This document shows positions 25,685 to 33,050 of a stretch of DNA of 64,000 nt, one piece after another (position 1 is the stretch's first letter; every line of letters starts with the position of its first letter). A program made the translations under genes and the position numbers. Location: contig CANTEG010000003.1 of NCBI GenBank assembly GCA_947652735.1, positions 145,933-209,932 of the forward strand. Direction: 5' to 3'. Source of the stretch: an uncultured Lachnospiraceae bacterium. GTDB lineage: Bacteria > Bacillota > Clostridia > Lachnospirales > Lachnospiraceae. The notes under the pieces were generated by a model, which saw nothing but the letters and a program-made list of their open reading frames with translations, searched no databases and was not told the origin of the DNA.

Positions 25685-27832
25685 ATGACAAATACTATTG
25701 GCAAAGTGAAATTGAATGACGATTGCTATATGGGCTATGATGAGGAGCATGGAACAGATACGGACGATATGCTCCTTGCACTATTCAACAAACATATGGA
25801 TGATGAGTCATACAGTGGTTGGATGGAGCGGGAGATTGAAGAAAGAAAATCATGGGATGTTCTTTTTTCCCTGTCATATGTGCGACAAAACATCATAGAG
25901 TGGCTTCCAATAAGGCAAGGGACAAATGTTTTGGAGATTGGCTCGGACACAGGTGCCATAACGGAGCTTCTTGCCAAAAGGGGATGTCATATTACATGTG
26001 TTGAACCATCCAAAAAGCGTTCACTGATAAATGCTGCAAGAAACAGCAGGCAGGAAAATATTTCTATTATGGTTGGTGATTTTAAGACGGTTTGCCATAA
26101 GCTTACTGATAAGTATGATTTTGTACTTCTTATTGGTGCTTTGGATAATGCCTTGATTACCGGCTATTCCTTTGATGAGCATGATGTGCTTATGAATCTC
26201 CTTGTAAACTATATGAAACAAGATGCGGCACTTGTGATAGCTGCTGACAATAAGTACGGATTAAAATATCTTGCAGGATGCAGGGAGTATTATACAGGAA
26301 GATATTATGAGGGAATAGAGGGCTTTAACAACAGCAAACATATAAGAACCTATACGAGAAAAGGACTGGAAAACAGGCTCCACGCATGTGGTTTTTTAAG
26401 CACTACTTTTTATTATCCGTATCCTGATTTCAGGATTCCCCTCGATATTTTTTCAACAGCGTACATGCCTGCAAAGGGAAGTCTTGACAAAAATGGTTTT
26501 TTCTTTGATGGCGACAGGATAAAAACCTTTAACGAGTCAAAGGTATATGACAGCCTGATAGAGGATGAAATGTATGCGGATATGGCAAACTCTTTTCTGG
26601 CGGTTGCATGGCGGGAGCCTGAACAGTGTCTGCCTGCCCTATATACAAGATATTCGGTGGAAAGAAGCAGGGAGAAACAAATAAGGACAAGCATCATAAG
26701 AGAACAGGATAAAAAAAGTGTTGTCAAGCATCCGTATACCGAGGCTTCCTGTGCGTATGTCAGAGGTATATATGACAGCTACGTTAAGCTTAAGGATGGG
26801 ATAGACAAAGCAGCCTTTGATATAAACAAATGCAGTCAGAGTGGAAATGATGTAATATTTGAATATATTTCAGGAAATACCCTTGAGACAGCATTGGATG
26901 AGGCATGGAATAAGGATAGGAAGCGTTTTTATACACTTTTGGATGAATATAAAAAACGTGTTTATACTGCATTTCCAACAAGTGACTTTGAGATAACAAC
27001 GGGTTTTAATATGGTATTTGGGGAGGTTTCCTTTGAACGGACGCTTCAGGCGGGAGCACTGGCTGATGTGGACCTTATATTTGGCAACATTATAATAAAT
27101 GACAAATGGACAATCATAGATTATGAGTGGACGTTTGATTTTCCTGTACCGTTAAATTATATATTATACAGGGCTGTCTTTGATTATGCCTATAAGAATG
27201 ATAGAAGAAGCTATCTGTGGGATGAAAATTTATATGGCTATATGGGACTTGCTGATGATGAACTTCGGCAGTATAGAATGATGGATGCACAGTTTCACAA
27301 ATATGTAAATGGAAATCAGACATCCCTTGGAATTATCAATGAGGCAATCGGAAACAGAAGCTTTGATGCAGTTGCCTTTGCCACCTCAAAAAATCCTGAT
27401 GTCATTCAGGTTTACACGGATAGGGGCGATGGTTTTTCAGAGGAAAATTCCATGCTTGTCAAAACATTTTTTGATGCAAATGGAGACAGGCATGCAGTTA
27501 TAACAAATATAAGGGGGTGCAGGCATTTAAGGATTGACCCTGCTGCGTGTCCTTGTGCTGTGAAAATAAAGTCACTTGTGGGGGAAACCGATGACGGAAC
27601 AAGTATACCGCTTCAGTATTATGCAGATATCGTGTCGTCCAAACATGGGTATGATACATACAAGACTGATGACCCGCAGATGTTTGTCAAGGATATGAAT
27701 GAGAATATCGCCAAAATTGAAATGATATTTGAGGTAAATGAGGTGACCCGTGATTATGCCGAAATGCAGGAAGAACGGTTGTCTAAACTTAAATTTAAAA
27801 TAAATAACAGGATATATGGAGGCACAAAGTGA
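25685..27832 (+). CDS. SAM methyltransferase fused to kinase-like domain (WbdD-like candidate)
   Basis: A 715-residue multidomain protein. Residues ~45-260 form a class I SAM methyltransferase (NVLEIGSDTGAITELLAKRG at 81-100, CVEPSK, GDFKTV, and TYTRKGLENRLHACGF near the end). Residues ~310-560 look like a protein- or sugar-kinase-type fold: VVKHPYTEASCAYVRGIY, FEYISGNTLETAL as hinge, and LADVDLIFGNIIINDKWTII followed by DYEWTF, which parallels the catalytic D-x4-N and metal-binding D of APH/kinase folds. A beta-rich tail follows. WbdD of E. coli O9a has the same methyltransferase-kinase order and caps chains recognised by Wzt. The context, next to a Wzt_C-bearing ATPase, fits. Kinase activity is inferred. 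Confidence 0.72.
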   Translation: MTNTIGKVKLNDDCYMGYDEEHGTDTDDMLLALFNKHMDDESYSGWMEREIEERKSWDVLFSLSYVRQNIIEWLPIRQGTNVLEIGSDTGAITELLAKRGCHITCVEPSKKRSLINAARNSRQENISIMVGDFKTVCHKLTDKYDFVLLIGALDNALITGYSFDEHDVLMNLLVNYMKQDAALVIAADNKYGLKYLAGCREYYTGRYYEGIEGFNNSKHIRTYTRKGLENRLHACGFLSTTFYYPYPDFRIPLDIFSTAYMPAKGSLDKNGFFFDGDRIKTFNESKVYDSLIEDEMYADMANSFLAVAWREPEQCLPALYTRYSVERSREKQIRTSIIREQDKKSVVKHPYTEASCAYVRGIYDSYVKLKDGIDKAAFDINKCSQSGNDVIFEYISGNTLETALDEAWNKDRKRFYTLLDEYKKRVYTAFPTSDFEITTGFNMVFGEVSFERTLQAGALADVDLIFGNIIINDKWTIIDYEWTFDFPVPLNYILYRAVFDYAYKNDRRSYLWDENLYGYMGLADDELRQYRMMDAQFHKYVNGNQTSLGIINEAIGNRSFDAVAFATSKNPDVIQVYTDRGDGFSEENSMLVKTFFDANGDRHAVITNIRGCRHLRIDPAACPCAVKIKSLVGETDDGTSIPLQYYADIVSSKHGYDTYKTDDPQMFVKDMNENIAKIEMIFEVNEVTRDYAEMQEERLSKLKFKINNRIYGGTK

Positions 27833-28869
27833 TGTACCTTACAGTAACAAATATAATATTGACAGTGGTAGTGTTGGGCGTTGTACCCATACTCATGGGA
27901 AATACGATTTGTATCCTGTGTGATGAGGAGCTTTTGTGGGGGAAAAGCTATGTAATCGGCATGATGAGTATGTGGGCAATCTGTCAGCTTATTTCCGTGC
28001 CTGTCATACTTGCAAAGGGTTCATTTTTAATTGTTGTTGCCATGCTTTCAGGGGTTTTTGTTATTATATCAAGCTACGCACTTGTCAGAAAAAAATATCC
28101 CACAGTATCATTTCATATACAAAATATATGGGACAAGCTTGGATTTGTCGTGATGATTATTTTTATACTTGCCATTGTAGTGCTCGGTGTTGTTTTACAA
28201 CACACGGATAACGATGATTCAAGATTTGTTGCCAATGCCGTGGATATATGCAGGACAAACCGTATGTTTCTCACCAATCCTGCATCGGGAGAGCTGTTAG
28301 GGGAATGGCGCGGAGAGCTTATAAAGGATGTAACATCACCGTGGGCAGTGTTTATTGCGTGGGTTGCTACGCTTACGGGTGTAAGTGCAACCGTGACGGC
28401 ACATGTGATACTCCCCATTTTTATTTATATAATGATAGGATGTATCTATTTCATGCTGTCAAAGGAGCTTGTGGGTGACAGGCTGGTATATCGTTCCCTG
28501 TTTGTTTGCTTTGCCATATTAGTGACGGTGTTTGGCTTTTACAGTAATGCAAGTGCAGAGGCTTACACGATGCTCAGAATATGGCAGGGAAAGGCAGTTG
28601 TGGCAGGCGTGGGCGTCCCGCTTGTATTTTTGCTTTGCATGTGGATATACAGGGAATATGAGAAGAAATCATACTATGTTCTGCTGCTGATATGTGAAAT
28701 GGCACTGTGTCTCCTGTCGGGCATGGGAATCATAATTGGTGCTGTTATGGCAGGGTGTCTTGGATTTGTATATGGCATTGTAAAGAAAAATATCAGGGTA
28801 TGCTTTGGTATATGGCTGACCGTATTTCCATGTGCAGTTTTTTATGCGGTGAATGCTTTGTTGGGGTAA
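27832..28869 (+). CDS. DUF6077-like polytopic membrane protein
   Basis: A 345-residue protein with about nine membrane helices. The loop after the fourth or fifth helix reads HTDNDDSRFVANAVDICRTN then KDVTSPWAVFIAWVATLTG, which matches the outer acidic loop I associate with DUF6077 proteins, a GT-C-like group. The start overlaps the upstream stop: GTG 27829 and ATG 27832 are both possible behind GGAGG at 27818-27822. It ends four bases before the next gene, whose N-terminal helices could be the missing remainder of this family. Probable role: membrane step in making or modifying the exported glycan. Confidence 0.6.
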   Translation: MYLTVTNIILTVVVLGVVPILMGNTICILCDEELLWGKSYVIGMMSMWAICQLISVPVILAKGSFLIVVAMLSGVFVIISSYALVRKKYPTVSFHIQNIWDKLGFVVMIIFILAIVVLGVVLQHTDNDDSRFVANAVDICRTNRMFLTNPASGELLGEWRGELIKDVTSPWAVFIAWVATLTGVSATVTAHVILPIFIYIMIGCIYFMLSKELVGDRLVYRSLFVCFAILVTVFGFYSNASAEAYTMLRIWQGKAVVAGVGVPLVFLLCMWIYREYEKKSYYVLLLICEMALCLLSGMGIIIGAVMAGCLGFVYGIVKKNIRVCFGIWLTVFPCAVFYAVNALLG

Positions 28870-28873
28870 AAAA

Positions 28874-30430
28874 ATGAGCGAATTGATAGAATTACTTAAA
28901 AATCCTATAAGAGAAACCATGAGCAGCTATTACGGCGACAAACGGATTTTGCTGCTTATGGCTGTGTGTTTTTTGTATCTTCTTTTTGCATCAAAGGAGC
29001 TTAGGAGAAAGCTTATTTATCCTGTCATGCTGATGGCGGTAGTCATTGTCAATCCTATTTTGTACAAATATATATTCAGTAAGATTGTGTACAAGCGGAT
29101 GTTCTGGGTGATTGCAGATGTGATTGTTATACCGGCGGCTACGGTTACACTGATGCGGGATTGCAGGAAAAAGTGGCAAAAAGCAATCATCGGGCTTGTG
29201 TCAGTTTTGGCTGTGATGTTTGCAGGAAATATTGTCTACAGCCATGAAAACTATGTGCGGATTCAAAATATGGAAAAGCTTTCGGACACAACTAAGGGCG
29301 TGTGCGATATTATGCTTGCGTATGACGATTCCCCAAGATGCATATTACCGGTTGAAATTGCCGTGGAGGCAAGGGTCTACAATGGAAATATTGAGCCGAT
29401 GTTTGGCAGGGACTGCTATGGATTTATTATGCGTGCGGGAGCAAGAGAGCGTGCATTGGCAAACAGTATTGACAGTGTATCGCCTGACTACGAAAAAATA
29501 TTGTTTTATGCAAGAGCAGAGGAACGAAGCTTCGTTGTGGCAGAAAGCATTAAGCCCATAAGTGGGGAACTGCTTGAAAAATACAGTTACAGCCAGATAG
29601 GTTCTTATGGTAAATACGATGTATACTATTGTGCACCTGAACCAGATGACAATATGGGCTGGCTGGTTACACAGCTTGCTTCTTACAGGGTAGAAAACAG
29701 GCTGCTGCACAGATATGTGATAGAGGACGCAGGCGGGCATTTGATTGTCATTGATGGAGGTACAGACAGGGGGGATGCCACCCTTATGCAGTATATACAG
29801 GATTATGGCGGCAATGTTGACGCATGGATTATAACAAGCTACGCACCTGAAAGCGCAGGGGCATTTGCAGATTTGATGGATAAGTATGACATTCATATAA
29901 ACAGCTTATATGTGCCTGAATTTGCAGAGGAGGAATATAAGTCGGTGGCCACCCAAAAGCAGTGGAGCTTATATGAAACATGTAAATCCTTTTTCGGAAA
30001 GGCGGACAATGTTCAGAAGCTGAAACAGGGAGATACAATTGACATTTACGGACTTAAGGTGGATATTTTAAGTGATTTGATAGTAAAAAATGGTGAAAAA
30101 GTAAGCAGAGGTGCAATGACACTTGCCCTTACGGGAAGGGAAGAAACGATGCTTTATTGTTCCATTGCAGGCAGGCTGACCAAAACGCTTTTATCTGGGA
30201 TTTCGGATGATTACAATATAAAGTATATTCAGCTTGCCAACAGTGGCAGGGTACTAGATGGGAAGGCATATCATACATTAAATCCTGAGGCCGTTTTTAT
30301 AGATGCATCAAATGGCTTTATGGAGACAGAAAAAGGACAAAATTCATATAATATAAAAGCTTATTTTGAAGAACAGGGTGTGGGTGTATATCAGTTTGAT
30401 ACATGTCCGAATTCTGTGCATATTCACTAA
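28874..30430 (+). CDS. Membrane protein with degenerate metallo-beta-lactamase-like domain
   Basis: A 518-residue protein with about four N-terminal membrane helices (residues ~25-115) and a large domain from ~275. That domain follows the ComEC-type metallo-beta-lactamase layout: HLIVIDGGTDRGDATLMQYI, then VDAWIITSYAPESAGAFADL, later MTLALTGREETMLYCSIAG, and IKYIQLANSGRV. The metal-ligand motifs expected there (THxHxDH, TGD, HHG) are replaced by TSYAPES, TGR and ANSG, so it should not bind the usual two zincs. ATG 28874 is four bases after the upstream stop. An in-frame ATG at 28853 overlaps that gene. It closes the export operon. Confidence 0.6.
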   Translation: MSELIELLKNPIRETMSSYYGDKRILLLMAVCFLYLLFASKELRRKLIYPVMLMAVVIVNPILYKYIFSKIVYKRMFWVIADVIVIPAATVTLMRDCRKKWQKAIIGLVSVLAVMFAGNIVYSHENYVRIQNMEKLSDTTKGVCDIMLAYDDSPRCILPVEIAVEARVYNGNIEPMFGRDCYGFIMRAGARERALANSIDSVSPDYEKILFYARAEERSFVVAESIKPISGELLEKYSYSQIGSYGKYDVYYCAPEPDDNMGWLVTQLASYRVENRLLHRYVIEDAGGHLIVIDGGTDRGDATLMQYIQDYGGNVDAWIITSYAPESAGAFADLMDKYDIHINSLYVPEFAEEEYKSVATQKQWSLYETCKSFFGKADNVQKLKQGDTIDIYGLKVDILSDLIVKNGEKVSRGAMTLALTGREETMLYCSIAGRLTKTLLSGISDDYNIKYIQLANSGRVLDGKAYHTLNPEAVFIDASNGFMETEKGQNSYNIKAYFEEQGVGVYQFDTCPNSVHIH

Positions 30431-30442
30431 TGAAAAATTAAG

Positions 30443-30504
30443 AAGCTGCCGTACTAAGAAAAGTTATATAATAATATAACATTTTTAGTGCGGCAGCTTT
30501 TTTG
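30443..30504 (+). terminator. Strong terminator of the export operon
   Basis: A 15-bp stem (AAGCTGCCGTACTAA / TTAGTGCGGCAGCTT, one G-U pair) whose loop contains a second perfect stem GTTATAT / ATATAAC, followed by a T run. Confidence 0.9.
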
Positions 30505-30510
30505 CTTTAT

Positions 30511-30559
30511 AGGAAAGTCCTTCGAACTTTCCTATAAGGCAGGATTAACAATCCTGCTA
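30511..30559 (+). repeat. Two small hairpins between terminator and 74-bp repeat
   Basis: AGGAAAGT / ACTTTCCT (30511-30533, loop CCTTCGA) and CAGGATT / AATCCTG (30540-30556, loop AAC) follow each other. With the next repeat they make a row of at least three palindromes. Their style resembles small mobile palindromic elements rather than terminators, since no T run follows. Confidence 0.6.
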
Positions 30560-30626
30560 AGATTCGCCCAAAGTGCCATAAAAGTGGTGGCAGCATAAAA
30601 AGTGTCGAAGGCACTTTGTTCTCGAA
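30553..30626 (+). repeat. 74-bp hairpin repeat, copy 2
   Basis: Same length as the copy at 22535 with about six substitutions, again with AAAGTGCC ... GGCACTTT arms. It ends a few bases before the candidate ECF promoter of the sigma-factor gene. Confidence 0.75.
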
Positions 30627-30630
30627 AACA

Positions 30631-30657
30631 TGAAACCAATAAGGATGTTTTTGCGAC
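30631..30657 (+). promoter_or_regulatory. Candidate ECF-type promoter of the sigma-factor gene
   Basis: TGAAAC (30631-30636), 17 bases, CGAC (30654-30657), followed by TTATATT. The TGAAAC/AAC -35 and CG-C -10 are typical of ECF sigma promoters. The same block, with the same spacing and flanks (TGAAACCAATA ... CGACTTATATT), occurs at 32487. Position before the sigma gene suggests autoregulation. Confidence 0.6.
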
Positions 30658-30708
30658 TTATATTATGGGAGTTTGAGTTCAAATGAAGCAGATGGAGGAT
30701 AAAACATT

Positions 30709-32481
30709 ATGAATGATGAGAATTTCAAAGACGAGGCATCCATGCATTACAGGGAATGGCAACAGGAGATATGCAATTACATTACAGATATACGGAGTGG
30801 AAATAAGCAGGCATTTAATGAATTGTATCGTCACACAGAGCAGTATGTTTATTACTGTATTACGAAGCATGGTGTACCGGAAGAGTCCGCCTCAGATGTT
30901 ATGCAAAAGGTGTATATGGCAATGTATGAAAATCTGGAGACGTTACGGGATGTAAGTGCTGCAATTGGCTGGATAAAAAGTATCGCGTATCATAAATCCA
31001 TGGACTATTTCAGGAGTGAGAAAAAAGAAGAAATAATTGCCGGGCAGATGGAGCTTATTGTTGATTGTACACTGGAGGATACAATGAGGCTTCCTGAGGA
31101 TATTTTAGAGAATAAAACAATGCAGGAAATGATTCGTAATATGATAGATAGTCTTCCAAAGGATTATAAACAGGTGATTATTGCATATTACTTTGATGAG
31201 TGTAAGATTGACGATATTGCAGAGATACTTGGGATTCCGTCAAATACGGTTAAGACGAGACTTTCACGGGCAAGAAAAAAGCTTCAGGATTCCATTGAAA
31301 GGCTGGAAAAGGAGCAGGGAATACGACTGCATTCTGTTTCGGCGGCACCGATTTTATTGCTGCTGTTCCATTTGGAAGCGGAGGCAACGGCTGTGCCAGT
31401 TGGGATATCGAAAATAGTAGGGGCTGCCATGGGACAATTTTTAGGGCAGCTTCCGCAACTTTCAGGTGGTGTTATAAGTAGTGGAATGGTGTCACAGGGA
31501 GTGGGAACTGTTGGCACTGCTGGGGCTGCTGAGATGGTCGGAGCTAAAGTGGCGGGGCTTGCAGTGAAAAAATTAGTCGTCTGGATTGTGGCTTCGCTGC
31601 TTGCGGGAGGAATCATTATCTATATGGTGAATAACAACGATGAAACAGTAAATACCACAACAACGGAACAGGTGACGGATACGGAAACAGACAGCCCGCT
31701 GCTAACAGAGGATGAAGAACCGCCTAAGACAGAGAAGCCAACAGAAATAACGACGACGGAAGCTGGCAGCTCTCCTTCAACAGAGCTGGCAGAACCTATG
31801 CAGACAGAGCAAATGACAGAGGCAGTGACGACGGAAGAAGCAACGACAGAGACAGTAACAGTAGACCCGGAACGCCAGACAAAATTACGCAGGTGCTATC
31901 ATGACATATATCATAGAATGTGTCAGACACGTCAATGGGCGGACGGCACGGATTTGTATATCAGCACGGATATAATGGAGGCCTTGCAATATGCAGTGTT
32001 TGATTTTGACAAAGACGGATATGAAGAGTTTGCTGTTTCGGTAATCACGGCAGATAATATGGCAGCCCGTCAGGAGAAGCTATACAAATGCAATCCGGAT
32101 ACGGGAGAAATTACCTGTATGTTAACAATATATCCCGGTGCAGCATACTATGATAACCAGACCGCATGGGGACCTTCCGATAATTCACATAGATTTGGCA
32201 AGGATTTATTCAAATACAATGCAACCAGTGGAATTTATGAAAGACAGGCATATGTATTCAAGTGGACGCGTGACGAGTGGGGCGAACAATACGAAGATGA
32301 TTTGTTGGATGATGTGGATAATGACGGAGACGGAATTGTTTATCGTTTTGTTTCACCTGATAACAGTGTGTCTTATCTGGAGCAGGATGAATATGATGCA
32401 TGGTATAAGCAGCAAATTGGTACAGCCGGACAGATGGAGGTTCCGTGGATAGTATTTTCCAATGGATGGCAATATGAGTAA
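30709..32481 (+). CDS. ECF-type sigma factor fused to a membrane helix and outer sensor-like domain
   Basis: A 590-residue protein. Residues ~25-105 are sigma region 2 (FNELYRHTEQYVYY, DVMQKVYMAMYENL, IGWIKSIAYHKSMDYFR). Residues ~140-195 are region 4 (IDSLPKDYKQVIIAYYFDEC, IDDIAEILGIPSNTVKTRLS). After a hydrophobic, glycine-rich stretch a membrane helix (~288-306, LVVWIVASLLAGGIIIYMV) leads to a Thr/Glu-rich linker (~310-385) and a 200-residue domain. The domain contains FDFDKDGYEE (~431-440) and DDVDNDGDG (~540), EF-hand-like calcium loops. Sigma, anchor and possible sensor are thus in one chain, and no separate anti-sigma gene is adjacent. GGAGG precedes ATG 30709. Membrane release by proteolysis is an inference. 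Confidence 0.85.
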   Translation: MNDENFKDEASMHYREWQQEICNYITDIRSGNKQAFNELYRHTEQYVYYCITKHGVPEESASDVMQKVYMAMYENLETLRDVSAAIGWIKSIAYHKSMDYFRSEKKEEIIAGQMELIVDCTLEDTMRLPEDILENKTMQEMIRNMIDSLPKDYKQVIIAYYFDECKIDDIAEILGIPSNTVKTRLSRARKKLQDSIERLEKEQGIRLHSVSAAPILLLLFHLEAEATAVPVGISKIVGAAMGQFLGQLPQLSGGVISSGMVSQGVGTVGTAGAAEMVGAKVAGLAVKKLVVWIVASLLAGGIIIYMVNNNDETVNTTTTEQVTDTETDSPLLTEDEEPPKTEKPTEITTTEAGSSPSTELAEPMQTEQMTEAVTTEEATTETVTVDPERQTKLRRCYHDIYHRMCQTRQWADGTDLYISTDIMEALQYAVFDFDKDGYEEFAVSVITADNMAARQEKLYKCNPDTGEITCMLTIYPGAAYYDNQTAWGPSDNSHRFGKDLFKYNATSGIYERQAYVFKWTRDEWGEQYEDDLLDDVDNDGDGIVYRFVSPDNSVSYLEQDEYDAWYKQQIGTAGQMEVPWIVFSNGWQYE

Positions 32482-32486
32482 TTTTT

Positions 32487-32513
32487 TGAAACCAATAGTA
32501 TTTTTTTAACGAC
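32487..32513 (+). promoter_or_regulatory. Candidate ECF-type promoter of the next operon
   Basis: TGAAAC (32487-32492), 17 bases, CGAC (32510-32513), then TTATATT. Flanking bases CCAATA after the -35 and TTATATT after the -10 also match the copy before the sigma gene, whereas the spacer centre differs. It is placed to drive the small membrane protein and the first Fn3 pair. Confidence 0.6.
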
Positions 32514-32618
32514 TTATATTTATGAAAGGAGACGGATTTTAATTCGTATGTTTAACTTGGGCGGACATAAGTTTTTTTCAGATGTCTCAATTATAACTAA
32601 ACTTAAGGGAGGATTCAA

Positions 32619-32924
32619 ATGAAAAGGGTAATTAAAACAGTCGTCATGGCACTTGTTGGAGCAATTTTGGGAGTTATAATAGGCAGCTTTTCCGCTTTTG
32701 GGGCAGACAAGCGGTTTTGGATATTATTTTGTATGGGCGTGCCAATAGGATGGACCTTTTTGGGAAAATATTTTGGGCAGCTTGTAACGAACAATTTTCC
32801 CTTGATGCTTTTTTTGCTTACCATGCGTGCCATGCTGGCAGGGCTAATTGGATGGGTACTAATTCCGATTGAGATTGTGCGTGGTTTAATCGATGTATTA
32901 GGAAGTAAGAGAGAAGAAGAATAA
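32619..32924 (+). CDS. Small membrane protein of unknown function
   Basis: A 101-residue hydrophobic protein with three to four helices (IKTVVMALVGAILGVIIGSF, FWILFCMGVPIGWTFLGKYF, LMLFLLTMRAMLAGLIGWVL) and a charged tail SKREEE. AAGGGAGG precedes ATG 32619. I do not recognise the family. It lies directly after the membrane-anchored sigma gene and behind a copy of the same ECF-type promoter. It may be part of that regulon, for example as a membrane partner. No terminator separates it from the Fn3 gene 126 bases downstream. Confidence 0.7.
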   Translation: MKRVIKTVVMALVGAILGVIIGSFSAFGADKRFWILFCMGVPIGWTFLGKYFGQLVTNNFPLMLFLLTMRAMLAGLIGWVLIPIEIVRGLIDVLGSKREEE

Positions 32925-33050
32925 GAGGCGATACGATAAATAAATGGTACCATGAAATAGTGGTGAGCTTAGGGGTTGAACGTATTGACCGAATATGCCG
33001 TTTTCAGTGAAAAGCGGTTACGGATAAAAATGAAAGAAGGGAGCGGTTAT

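Noticed and set aside
29345-29896. Minus-strand open frame of 183 codons
   Set aside because: Antisense to the MBL-like gene, with no start signal and an amino-acid mix typical of a shadow frame.
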